Positions 50,823 through 61,618 of a stretch of 64,000 nt of DNA are shown here, piece after piece (positions within the stretch are counted from its first letter, which is position 1; each line of letters begins with the position of its first letter). Location: assembly GCA_900239685.1 (NCBI GenBank), contig OENT01000363.1, forward strand, positions 1 through 64,000, read 5' to 3'. Both the position numbers and the translations under genes were made by a program. Origin of the DNA: Rotaria macrura (taxonomy: Eukaryota; Rotifera; Eurotatoria; Philodinida; Philodinidae). The notes under the pieces were generated by a model. The model was not told the origin of the DNA. It searched no databases and saw only the letters and a program-made list of their open reading frames with translations.

Positions 50823-50828
50823 TTTATT
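50823..50828 (-). promoter_or_regulatory. Probable poly(A) signal of PRMT7
   Basis: AATAAA on the minus strand, 71 bp past the PRMT7 stop. Confidence 0.45.
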
Positions 50829-50899
50829 TCATAAATGACTGTAAACGTATTTCAGCAAAAAACTGTTGACATCTGAAAATGTGTATCTTTCATGTTTTG

Positions 50900-53522
50900 T
50901 TAATAAATAATATCAAAAAGAAATTGTCCTTGTTGAAAATTAAAACCTGTACTAATTTGTAATTTCATTCCTGATTCTACATGTATAGGTTTTGGTAGTA
51001 GATGAACACCTTGTTTTGAATAATACGCCCATGAATCATTTTCATTCTCAATACCAGTTGTTAACCAAATATCGTTATTTAATTCATAGTCAATCCAAAA
51101 TGCAATACCATTACAAATACCATTTTCCTTAAATAATATTTCTAAGTCACGTTTTTCAATTGTATTCTCGTAATTTTTCCCGAAATCAATTTCAATAAGA
51201 TCGGTAATTTTTGAAAGTGTCGGTTTCTTAGATGTATATTCAAATAATGATTGTGGTTCGACGGTTTCATCAACATGATTTGATGCTGCCATAATTTGTT
51301 CATCAAACGGTGTTAAATCTAATTGACAACATTTTTGAACTGGTGAACGTATCTTATGTAAATTATGAAATTCTAATGCTATACAACGTATGCGAGCCTT
51401 TCGTGGAAATAATTCAATGTTTGAACGAAAATTTGAACGATACTTTTGTATAAGATAATAAAAATGAAGATTATCCCATGGTAGAATTGATTTCGTAAAA
51501 AATGGTTCCGATAAAATTGTATCAATCGTTTGTAAATCTATTTGTTCTTTATCTAATGATGAAATAATTTTATAGTTCATGTTTGTTGACGAATTCGAAA
51601 TAATGGCTTCTAGACAATGACTTAGATGAATGTTCGATGATTGCAAGATGATTAGTTCTATGTTTGGATACATTTCAAGTACTAGTAATGGAAGTAGTAG
51701 ACCATCACCGACGTATAAACAACGGTTGATCAATGAATTGCCGAAAGACTTTTCTAGAACTTGAATAAATTTATTACGACGCATTTCACAATTCAATGCA
51801 GCCATAGCTGATCGGCTAAGAATAGCTGGAGTAAACGATTGAGTCGGAAATGGACATGTGCCAACATCAAAATAAAGACTGTATTCATCATGAAAACAAT
51901 ATAAAGATACCTAATATATGTTTAGAAAGAAAAAATAGTTTTTATTATAGATCAACGGAAAAGTATCCAATCGATGAATCATGTTAATATGAGAAATCGA
52001 TAGTCAAGTATAGAAATAAAAACGCTCTCAGAAAATTAAGCTTACCTATGAAAGGTCAGGAAACTATACATATGTGCACTGGTCGAATTAGTACAAAACA
52101 AAATCTATATTCAATCAAGAGAAGGTGTTATGTTGGTATGATAGATGTCCTTCGAACTGATATTCTCACGATATTTGTTTCCTACACTCTAGTATAGTCA
52201 AAACCCAGAGTTGAACAATACCCTTGCCGCCGCCTCGTTCTCCACTCTCATCGAAGATAGTAAGTTTTATTTTTATTATAATACATGATTAAAGTTGAAA
52301 TATTTTTAACTTGACCTTTTCAATTTTTCAACATTCTCCTCGTTTTGATATAGAATAAAAATTTATAACTCTCTCTATGAACAAACAACTAATTCGAGAC
52401 TTTTGAACCATGTTTCGTCTATCACAGTCAAAACATCAACTAGTGCTCACAATCCACATCGATTAGATTAGATTAGATTGTCATCTATGATACCTGATCA
52501 TTTGCTTTGACAATCTTCGGTTCTCGTGGGTAATAAATTCCATGTATCCAATGTTCTCTCCATTGTATGTTTTCAGCTTTTACTTGATCATCATAACACC
52601 ATGAAGGTACAGTACCTAATTGAATGTCACCTTGTTCATCCATATCTAAATTCCACCACATTATGAATGCATCAATTTTTCCATCATAATCACATCGAAT
52701 ATTTTCAATTATACATTCTTCCGTATAATTATTTGCTTCATTAATATGTTTGAAGTTAAAATGAAATACTGGTATTGGCTTTGACAATGGACGAATATGA
52801 TCTTTAAATTCATTTACATTTAAATCAAATATTGTATTTCCAGCTAAATTTCGACAATCATCTGGAATATTTATTCGTCGAATGTTTTGAGTGGAAATAT
52901 TTTTTATTGTATGAAATTCTTGAAGTAACGATGATTCAACTAATTGAATATAAATAGTAGCACGTGCAGGTATTATATGTAGATTTTCACTATCGATAGT
53001 TAAATGTTTACATGCTTCGGAAAATGTTCGTAGTGCACCTTCGCCAATTAATTCCGTATCAAATACTTCAGCAACGATCACATTAATTCTATCACCTTGT
53101 AAATCTTTATCTAAATCGAGTTCAGTTGAGCGTTTATCGATAATATGTATACGATTGGAGAGACCATTTTTTTCAATACATTTTTGAGCAATGTGAGCCA
53201 TCGGTTTAAAGACTTCACATGCAGTTATACGTAATGAACATGTTGTATCATTCGTTTGATTAAGTACTCTTGCTGCCATCATGGAAAGAAGGCCTGTACC
53301 TGTACCTATGTCAAGTACATGAATTTGTTTCAACGATTTAGCAAGATCTTGTATAGTTTTAATAATTGCTTTTTCATATTGTACATTACGTTCATGATCA
53401 TGAAGCATATCGGCAAATGCTGAACGAGCTAATTCTTGTTGATAATCGAAATTATCATCATCAGCAAAAACCCATTCATTATTTCCTGTAACAACATTTG
53501 TACGTGACGTAAATGTAGACAT
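50900..53522 (-). CDS. PRMT7: Protein arginine N-methyltransferase 7
   Basis: Two exons (53522-52494 and 51910-50900, phase 0, 583-bp intron) give 679 residues against about 692 in human. PRMT7 transfers one methyl group from S-adenosylmethionine to arginines (monomethylation) and consists of two tandem methyltransferase domains. In domain 1, motif I is V-L-D-I-G-T-G-T-G at residues 69-77. The double-E loop A-E-V-F-D-T-E-L-I-G-E-G has Glu at 152 and 161. The W-W-N-L-D-M-D and Q-W-R-E-H-W motifs lie near its end. Domain 2 starts after V-S-L-Y-C-F-H-D-E-Y (about 344) and keeps only a weakened motif I (C-L-Y-V-G-D-G near 407), as expected for the non-catalytic half. The ATG at 53522 aligns with family starts (T-N-V-V-T-G-N-N-E-W). 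The frame stays open upstream to an ATG at 53603, adding 27 residues rich in aromatic and basic residues. Confidence 0.95.
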
Positions 53523-54107
53523 AGTTTGTAGTCGATTGTAAAAATGAATCGTGTATTTACTAAAATGAACAATCTGTTTTAATAACATATAGCAATTTTT
53601 CAAAAGTCTAAAATTATAATTAATTTACTATTTTTTTTTTTTTGTAAGAAGTCTGTCTACATCATTAGTCACAATCTTTCTTTTGACATGTTTTTTTTAA
53701 TAAAAGCGATTCGGTTAATGCGTGTAAAATCGAAAATTAAAATATAAGAAACTTGTTGGAACTAATTTACAATCCGGTCATAGTAATCAACGTACGATTC
53801 AATTGTAGAAATTTCTATTTATCAAATATTGCTCGAAGTCGAACGTAATGTTTATCTTCCATATTCCGTCATGGATTTCGATACAAATTTATTGTTCATC
53901 TTAAAATTTTGATCTTGTTTCTTAGATTTCAAATTACAATATGAGAACACACCGAATAGAATTCGTTCGAGCTGGAAAATAAAATTTAGTAGATCGATGT
54001 ATATTTTTTTAAACTAAATTATGGAAAAATCTGATAAGACAACAGACTCTAACAAAAGTCAAAGTTAATGATGTTTCGAACTAATGAAAGTTTGATGTAA
54101 ACTCTAG
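53523..54107. other. PRMT7 5' flank
   Basis: Presumed promoter and 5' UTR of PRMT7. No motif stands out apart from a poly-T/A run near 53630-53643. Confidence 0.4.
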
Positions 54108-54847
54108 GGCTACATCCTGATGCGAAGAAAAAATGTCCGCAATGTAGAAACAGGGGGGGGGGAGAGACAAAAATAGTCGTAGAATGGAAAGTGTCCGCAT
54201 TATGGAAACAAGGCAAGATTTATTAGATGAAAAAAATACAGGAAAACCAGTTATGACAAATATTTGAACATTTAACTTTTGGTAGGATCATAATCAAGAT
54301 CATCTTTGTTAGTGGTATCGAATAACTTGATGCACCGATAAAAAGTTGGTCGCAATCTCTTTTGATAACCACTGAGATCCAAGAAACCATTTCAATATTC
54401 TTCCTTGGCTTGAATTAATATGTTATCATTTCTCACTGACTTGACTCTTCTGGGGCTTGCTGTTCGTTGTTGAGCCTCTCCTTGCTTAACTCGAAACATA
54501 CTAGATTCTTCTGATTCCTGGACATATCTGATGCAAGCTCATAGATAGAATACAGGCTTATAAAATGACCTGGCTCATTCATTCTAAATGGTATGTCACG
54601 AATAATATTAGGCTAGTTTGAAACAGTTGATACTGTTTAATAGAGCTGTCGTCATGAATCATGTTAAAATTTCAATTTCATTTTTTTCGATAATGCGGAC
54701 ACTTTCTTCTCTCCCTCCACCCTGATTCTGCTTTGCGGACATTTTCCATTCTGCGACTATTTTTGTCTCTCCCCCCCCCCCTGTTTCTACATTGCGGACA
54801 TTTTTTTCCTTCAATTAAGAAAAAATGTCCGCAATCAAGAAGACGCG
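54108..54847. mobile_element. Inverted-repeat element with TGTCCGC subterminal motifs
   Basis: Inverted segments near both ends share AAAAAATGTCCGCAATGTAG, then AACAGGGGGGGGG-AGAGACAAAAATAGTCG and AGAATGGAAA(G/A)TGTCCGCA. The left block spans about 54126-54215 and the right block about 54690-54835 (reverse orientation). TGTCCGC or its complement occurs at least six times. The unit is bracketed by AAACTCTAG at 54099-54107 and 54848-54856, a possible 8-9 bp target duplication pointing to a hAT-like source. The extreme ends are not well matched, so the boundaries are provisional. Confidence 0.65.
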
Positions 54848-54856
54848 AAACTCTAG

Positions 54857-55635
54857 ATAAACTTTCATGTATGTTCTTAATCTGTAACATTCTTGTTGAA
54901 AAATTGCTCGATCAATTACATGAATATTTGAAACAGTCCGAGTTCTTTATTTTTCTTGTCACTCACGGAACTCGAATGTGACCGTTTTGGGCTGAACTTT
55001 AAATTCAAGTTCTAGATGTTTACTATACCTCTTAACACTGTTTATATACGTATGTTCATGATGAAAGATGATAGTCTCGGTATACGTTAGTAGTTTATAA
55101 TGATTTATTAATAATGTTTGTTAGAAACTCTTTTTCTCGAAAGAATATTGCCATATTTACTCTCATGTATTATACGAAATGTAGAAGATTATGATTTTCA
55201 AATTTTTAATTGAATCGCTAGTAAAAATGAGTCAATCAACATTTGTGTTATATATAAATTTCAACTAGAACCAATCAATTGATTATAGTCTACAGAAATT
55301 TCGATTGATGACTTTTGTTGATTGAATTTGATTATATTAGAAGAGAAATCAATTTCATTACATTGTTTTGAATCAAAATTACAAAAACAAGGTAATACAT
55401 AATTAATGATAGATATGATGATTCTAACAATTACCAATGATAGATCAAAATACGAAGAAGTTGTTCATTATTCATATAAACATCTTTGTATTATGATTTA
55501 CTCAACTTAACATTCTTGTCTTTTGATTAAGATTTTTTTTTTCTTTTTCTGTATCATTTTTTGTTTTCTCAAAATAAAAATGAAATTATAATTTAATGAA
55601 TTTCTTTTAAGAATTAAAAAAACAAATGACAATAA
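54857..55635. other. Spacer and PEX10 3' flank
   Basis: No gene. The last 150 bp are probably the 3' UTR of PEX10. Confidence 0.45.
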
Positions 55636-56562
55636 TCAATAATTAATCAAATGAACAATACGAGACTGCATAGTATTTGTTTTACACAATGGACATGTTT
55701 GATTTTCAGCAACCCATGTATGTATACATGGCCAACAAAAAACGTGACCACATTCTGGTACAAGTGCAACATTCGATATGGCTTGCTCATAGCATAATGG
55801 ACATTGAACATGTTCTATCGAAGATGTTGAATGTTCGGATATAATTTTTGTTTGCTTTTGTTTTTCTTCTTCGGCCAATAAATCTAATTGACGACGATGC
55901 TGACTTATCGATAATGCAACTTGTTTGAACGATGTATAACATTCAACAATATGTTTAATACAAAGACATAGACTGAGTAATTTCATAGTACGATTAAATT
56001 TTGTTTGTATTAGTAAACTTTCCGATGTTGATTTCGTATAAATAAGATATCTTATATGTGTCATGATTTTACTAATATTATAATAGTATCCCGTTAAATA
56101 AAAAACTATTTTATGTGTTCGTTCAATAAATGTCAATAGAAAATGTGAAATAAGTTCAATTGTTTCTTGTGATAATTTTGGATGAAAAAATTCTTCAGCC
56201 ATAGGACGAATGATCAATGATGTAAGAATATACTTGGATATGGTATTGCCAAATATTCGAAAGACAATCATAAATAAACGACGCATCATCGATGGAATTC
56301 GTTTAGTAAATGGATCATACTGTATTAAACAAACATATTCTTCACCGATTGTTTGTCGATTTGATAATGTTGTTGTTAGATAATATAAACATTCACTCAA
56401 ACGATGTAAATATGGTTGATAGATGTGAAAATTATTTAAACTAAATAATTTAGTGTAAAGTTCATCTAATTGTTGCGATAATTGACTTATCATATAACGA
56501 TCTTTTTCTTCACTACGAATTATTTCGAATTGATTTGCATAACGAAGCTCCGCTGTGGACAT
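55636..56562 (-). CDS. PEX10: Peroxin-10, RING-finger peroxisome import ligase
   Basis: A single exon of 308 residues (the human protein is about 326). PEX10 forms the peroxisomal membrane ubiquitin-ligase complex with PEX2 and PEX12, which ubiquitinates the receptor PEX5 so that it can be recycled. The N-terminus A-N-Q-F-E-I-I-R-S-E-E-K-D-R-Y and the hydrophobic stretches in the middle (for example M-M-R-R-L-F-M-I-V-F near 90, and L-I-S-H-F-L-L-T-F-I) fit the Pex2/Pex12 membrane domain. The C-terminal C3HC4 RING (about 255-295) has C-P-L-C, C-G-H-V-F-C-W-P-C and C-P-L-C in correct spacing, so all eight zinc ligands are present. The protein ends shortly after the RING, as in PEX10. The absence of introns contrasts with UBR7 and COPE nearby. 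PEX10 is preferred over PEX2 and PEX12 because of the intact C-terminal C3HC4 RING. Confidence 0.88.
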   Translation of the reverse strand: MSTAELRYANQFEIIRSEEKDRYMISQLSQQLDELYTKLFSLNNFHIYQPYLHRLSECLYYLTTTLSNRQTIGEEYVCLIQYDPFTKRIPSMMRRLFMIVFRIFGNTISKYILTSLIIRPMAEEFFHPKLSQETIELISHFLLTFIERTHKIVFYLTGYYYNISKIMTHIRYLIYTKSTSESLLIQTKFNRTMKLLSLCLCIKHIVECYTSFKQVALSISQHRRQLDLLAEEEKQKQTKIISEHSTSSIEHVQCPLCYEQAISNVALVPECGHVFCWPCIHTWVAENQTCPLCKTNTMQSRIVHLINY

Positions 56563-56827
56563 GTTGTGTCTTTATTTCTTTTCTTTATCTTAGAATTCAT
56601 AACATATAATCTATTATTTTCATATTATCATACTAAATCTATGTATGATAGAATACAATTAAACTATATCATTTATGAACTTCATTTTATGATGACATAT
56701 GATTTCTTCTGTTAGAAAAATACTGATCAACAAGTTTCTCTCATGTGTTACCGATCTCCAGGTGTGAAAATCGAATGTTAATTACTTCACGATCCGCAGA
56801 CATCTAATATTGATAGCATGTAAATCA
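56563..56827. other. PEX10 5' flank
   Basis: Short AT-rich presumed promoter region between the PEX10 start and the next mobile element. Confidence 0.4.
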
Positions 56828-56831
56828 TTAA

Positions 56832-57560
56832 GCCCCCCCCCCCCGTCCAAAATCGATCTTGGCCCAGGAACGTTCGAATTGTGTAAAACTTACAGGATAT
56901 GTTAGGCTTGGTATGAACAGGTTATGGTTAAATTTTCAACCTTCTATCATGATTTTTGGCTGAGATACGGACCTGACAAGGGTCAAAAATAGCGAATTTG
57001 GCAACCCAAATTTCTCTGTCCAGGTTCATGATATATCTTTAATTTTTTTTTGTTAGAAAGAGCATGTGCACATGGAGGGCACTGCAGAGTTCCTTTTTTT
57101 TAAATTCTTACTTTTTTAGCGGAAAACAGAAATCACAATTTCAATGACTTCAAAAATCGCGAAAAAAAAGGGGGGGGGGGTTGGAATAGAGTTCCTTTTT
57201 TATATAGTCATAAAGAACGGTTTTTCAAAAAAAGGGCTCTTCAGTGCCCTGCATCTTGACATGCTCTTTCAAACAAAAAAAAACTTAATACATCCTATGG
57301 AGCTGGACTGAGAAATTTTGGATGCGCTTTTTTGAAAGTGCAAACTGAGAAAAAACGAAAAAGATTTTTTCGACCAATTTTTTCGATATTTCGAGATTTT
57401 TGAAAAAAATACAATTTTTTTGAGAAGAGTTTAAAAAAAGAGATTTGGGCTAAAAACCTATATCAATTCTGAAAGAGCGAAGAACGGGCTATCTTCTGGT
57501 GCATCTATCTCAGTTTCGGAATTTTCCCGAAAATTGACTTTTTTTGGAGGGGGGGGGGCC
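56832..57560. mobile_element. TTAA-flanked element with poly-C/poly-G ends, copy 2
   Basis: The 729-bp unit lies between TTAA at 56828-56831 and 57561-57564. It starts GCCCCCCCCCCCCC and ends GGGGGGGGGGCC. Next to the right end is CCCGAAAATTGACTTTTTTTGG, similar to copy 1 (CCGAAAATCAACTTTTT). It also has the same internal design: AAAGAGCATGTGCACATGGAGGGCA (near 57057) facing TGCCCTGCATCTTGACATGCTCTTT (near 57252). An internal poly-G run lies at 57171-57180. It is clearly related to copy 1 in plan but much diverged in sequence. No coding sequence. Confidence 0.75.
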
Positions 57561-57564
57561 TTAA

Positions 57565-58718
57565 ATACGTCCGTCGAATTCATTTCATGCGTAGATGTTT
57601 AGTTCAACTGGATTAGATAAATTAAGTTTTAATTAGTTTTCTAGATTTTTCTTCATCGATACATACACGACGAAAGAAAAAAACAAAGTAAACTTCCGCA
57701 TCGTACTAATTAGTTACTGTAACGACAACAAGAGTCTGAATTGAAACTTGTCGAATGTAAATGTGCATCAAGACTACGATGATGATTCATTGACATTGGA
57801 GAAAATCGAAACTATGAACTTAAAGAAGACGAGTGGTCATCTCATTAATAAATAGTTGAAAACTAACTGTACAATATATTTCAATCGGATATTTTATCGA
57901 TTGAAATATATTAGATTCTCTGTAAAACTTTGAACTGCAAAAATTAGTTTAATTAAACTTGTCGGATAATCTCAATATTGTAGACTATCTGTATCGGTAG
58001 AATTCGAATTTCAAATTCTAGATGAACGTATGAATATAAAAATATTCGGCAAAGTTCATCGAAAACGTTTAAAAGTAAGAAGATTTTAAAATTCTATTTT
58101 TGTCTTACTCAGACTCCTATAGACAGTAAGCTTCTTTATTATGACTAATTATAAACAATGAGTGATATTTTCAATTATACACAAGTCAGTGTATAATTAT
58201 TTCACTAAATCACGATCAACTAGAAAACAGCTAGGACACGCGTATGAATGAATCTCATTATTAACCAGAATAATATATCCGTTGATGTTTTGAAACAAAA
58301 TGAAATACAAAACTATCTACTAAAACTTAGTCTAACAATTATTATCACCGTTCAAAATGTTGGCATATCAAAAAAGGTAGTGATGCATTACTTCTTGTCT
58401 CCACCTGACTCTATATTCTATTGTAGTTCAATATCATCGCGACTTATTCTACATGTTTTTTTTTCAATTCTCGTAAAAAAACATGACTTCTTCCTCAACA
58501 TATCCGATCTAAATTCATCAGATAGTTCGCTTGTTTATCAATCAACTTGAATGATAGTTCATCTGAAAAACGAAACAAACAAAATATATTTCTTCATTTT
58601 TAAAATGTATTTCATCTTAAATAAATTTGAGATCTTTAAAAAAAAACAAACAAACGTTTTCAAATCAATCCATAGGATTCAATCAAAACAATAGTTATGC
58701 ATAAGAAAATTCAATTTT
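57565..58718. other. Spacer and OSGEP 3' flank
   Basis: No supportable gene. A 100-codon frame at 58248-58550 has no signal peptide, domain or splice partner. Confidence 0.45.
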
Positions 58719-59774
58719 TCATTGATCTTCTCTCCAATTAACAAATGTTGCATCGGTTCGAAATCGTTGTGAACAACTTGTTTCTTCTAATGTCATTCCC
58801 ATTCGAGTTTTATCTGCATTGAACATTTCATAGCCAGCTTGAGCAATCATAGCACCATTATCAATACAATAACGTTCATCAATAGCACATACAGTTGCTT
58901 GTCGTTCTTTACACATAGCACCCATCATTTCTTGTAAACGTACATTACAACCGACACCACCGACGATGAGTACTTGATTAGAACCAACATGTGCTAATGC
59001 ACGTTCAGTTATTTCAACAAGCATGGCAAATAATGTTTCTTGTAATGAAAAACAAAGATCTTCGTTTGAATATGAATGTTTCTTCGATTCATTGCCTTGT
59101 CTTCTTGCTTGTTTATGTCCAACAATAATTGATTTTATATGACTTAATATGCCAGAAAAGGATACATCCATACCTTTAACTGTATACGGTAATTGTATAT
59201 AATTTTGACCTTGTTTAGCTAACTGTTCAATATTATGGCCTGGACTTGGATCATTAGATAATTTCAATAAACGTGCAAACCGATCGAGACAATTGCCAAC
59301 AGCTATGTCAATCGTTTCACCGAATATACGATAACGATGTTCAGAATAAGCGATAACTTGTGTATTACCACCACTAACATAAAGCACAACTGGATTTCGT
59401 GCACTTGTTATTAAACGACCCATTTCAATATGTCCAATACAATGATTAACGCCAACGATCGGTTTTTCATAAAGTTGAGCAAGTGTTCGAACGACTGTTG
59501 CAACAACAATCAATGGTGCACCCATGCCAGGACCTTTTGTAAAACAGAAAACATCAACATCAGCAAGTGATTCTAAATTGGCTTCTTTTAATGCTATATC
59601 AAGTAAATCTAATATAACTGATTGATGATGTTTAGCCGTTAGATTCGGTCGAAAACCTTCGCCAGGCGGTGTTATATATGTACGACGAGGATTAGAAAGA
59701 ACTTTTCCATCACGAACAATGCCAATACCAATTTTATTTGCACTACCTTCAAAACCTATTGCTGTAATAGTCAT
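58719..59774 (-). CDS. OSGEP: tRNA N6-threonylcarbamoyladenosine synthase OSGEP (Kae1)
   Basis: A single coding exon of 351 residues (human 335). OSGEP/Kae1 is the catalytic subunit of the KEOPS complex. It transfers threonylcarbamoyl from threonylcarbamoyl-AMP to A37 of ANN-decoding tRNAs. It belongs to the ASKHA superfamily. Visible signatures are the start [10 protein letters not shown], the metal-binding H-x3-H at residues 111 and 115 (H-C-I-G-H-I-E-M-G), the phosphate loop Y-V-S-G-G-N-T-Q-V near 131-139, [24 protein letters not shown], and [11 protein letters not shown] with the C-terminal metal Asp. A loop after S-G-I-L-S-H-I-K is about 15 residues longer than in human and rich in Lys, Arg and Ser. 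The start is at 59774: a poly-T tract with CTAG lies just upstream, probably a 5'-UTR splice acceptor, so the ATG at 59819 would be intronic. Confidence 0.96.
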   Translation of the reverse strand: MTITAIGFEGSANKIGIGIVRDGKVLSNPRRTYITPPGEGFRPNLTAKHHQSVILDLLDIALKEANLESLADVDVFCFTKGPGMGAPLIVVATVVRTLAQLYEKPIVGVNHCIGHIEMGRLITSARNPVVLYVSGGNTQVIAYSEHRYRIFGETIDIAVGNCLDRFARLLKLSNDPSPGHNIEQLAKQGQNYIQLPYTVKGMDVSFSGILSHIKSIIVGHKQARRQGNESKKHSYSNEDLCFSLQETLFAMLVEITERALAHVGSNQVLIVGGVGCNVRLQEMMGAMCKERQATVCAIDERYCIDNGAMIAQAGYEMFNADKTRMGMTLEETSCSQRFRTDATFVNWREDQ

Positions 59775-60002
59775 TTGATCTAGAAAAAAAAAAGAAGCAA
59801 AGCACATGATTAATTTCAACTAGAACCGTAGATAATTAAAAATCGTATGTATTCGTTTGATGCGTAACGTATTATTAGAACAAAGAAATATTTCTACAAG
59901 AAACATTCTAATGCATAACCTGTCGTTGGATGAATACACTCGTTTATTTATCAATACATAGTATGATTCATATATTGTTCTAAATTAAATCACTGTTGTT
60001 AG

Positions 60003-60533
60003 CAAGGGGGAAACATCATGGTTTTTGGACTTTATAGTTTTCTAGATAAATGCAAGCTTGGAAAATCTAATGGAGAATATCAACAAATAGAAGGCCTGAA
60101 GGAGTCCCTAGGAGTACAAGAAAAACGCAGAGAAACTCATTGGTTAGATATGAAATTTTATTAACTGAAATCCCAGCCAAAATGAGCTTTTGGAACTGAA
60201 AAAGCTTCGCAAAATTCCAAAGTGACTGTGAGGATATTGAGTTGTTCCCGAATTCATGAAGAGCATCAAGGAGTAGCTAGGAGTACGAAAAAAATTTAGA
60301 AAACTCCATTGCAACCAAGCGAAATTCTCAAAATTGTACAAAAAACAGTGAAAATGAGGCTCCCGGGAAATAATTCCACAAAGTTCAGTAACAGATGTGA
60401 AAATGTTTTATCTGCCACGAATCGACGAACAACACAAAGGAGTAGTTAGAAGTACAACAAAATTTGGACAAAATCAGAATCTACGCCAAAAGTTCATTAC
60501 TACAAAAACGACGAAAAAGATGTTTCCCCCTTG
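60003..60533. mobile_element. hAT-like MITE with 8-bp target duplication and internal repeats
   Basis: The 531-bp element is flanked by perfect GTTGTTAG repeats (59995-60002 and 60534-60541). It has 15-bp perfect terminal inverted repeats, CAAGGGGGAAACATC and GATGTTTCCCCCTTG. Inside, the motif AAGGAGT-x3-TAG(G/A)AGTAC recurs three times (near 60099, 60269 and 60438), each followed by an A-rich stretch and GGA/GAAA, which suggests an internally triplicated unit of about 170 bp. An 8-bp duplication points to hAT. No protein is encoded. Confidence 0.88.
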
Positions 60534-60541
60534 GTTGTTAG

Positions 60542-61618
60542 TCTACTTTAGTATGAAACGTTACTTTTCATAGACTAATTTGAAGAATACGAATGTAATC
60601 GATGTTATTTATGATAACTTTGATTATTATAGTAGTTCAATGCGAAACGATAGAAACTTTAACATAGGTGAAAAGACCAGCAGCTGTATGTCTATACTTT
60701 TTTTTATCTCGTTGTTACTAAGAATATAAAGCATAAGAGTTTTTCTTCAATACTCATCAAAATTTTTCTAAATACAATTTGAATAACGTAAGAATACAAA
60801 AATCTTGTTTTTAATATTTTCTATTGTATTCTAAATGCATCGTAAGTAGATGAGCATACACAAGTAACATTCAGATTATAGAATTGCATACAACGTCATT
60901 ATCGGATGATATTGAACTTTCCAAGACATGGGCGCACCTATAATGTTGATATACATGAATGAATGAATTTTATTTAAACACGTCCATAACTAATATGTTC
61001 GATTCGATGAATTCCGTCATGATAAAATTTGAACTTTTTCATGCGACAGTTTATAATCATTTGTTGTATCACTAACAAATCGAAATAAATGTTTGAATCA
61101 ACTCATCAACTTCTATATACTGACATAAAACTAGTTCATGAATAGTAGTAATACTTGACGATAGGGACTTATCGGTGCGGAACGAAATTTTACAAACATG
61201 CTTCTAGAATTAAAAACAAAAAAAGAAGAAGACATATTTGATTAGAGTTAATTTCTCTATATGAATGCCTAGGCAATCGACAGTACTTGACTGTTTACGT
61301 TAACATTCATACAACCTCTATCTCTTCGTACACTAGACACTAGTTGTTGGTTACATATCTAAAAATGAGTTGCTTTGGAATGAGAACATCCTTTATTTAT
61401 TTGGAAATATTTTTCGATCGATTTTCTAAGCGCATAATTGAGTACAGTTCACTAAATCAGTTGAAACATATAAGATGGATAATGAATTTTACTTGGCAAT
61501 GAAGAAAAAAAAAAAGAACAAAGAAAAAACAGATTGAAATAAGATATAAGATAAAGAATGCATAAACCCTAGTGTCTGTTTAATTGTTTGATCTTGATAA
61601 AAAATACTCGTTTTAAAA
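60542..61618. other. Spacer and COPE 3' flank
   Basis: Non-coding. The part next to 61618 is probably COPE 3' UTR. An A-rich run lies at about 61503-61530. Confidence 0.45.

Noticed and set aside
52460-52480. GATTA repeats resembling telomeric sequence
   Set aside because: Only about four units inside the PRMT7 intron, which is too short to be a telomere trace.
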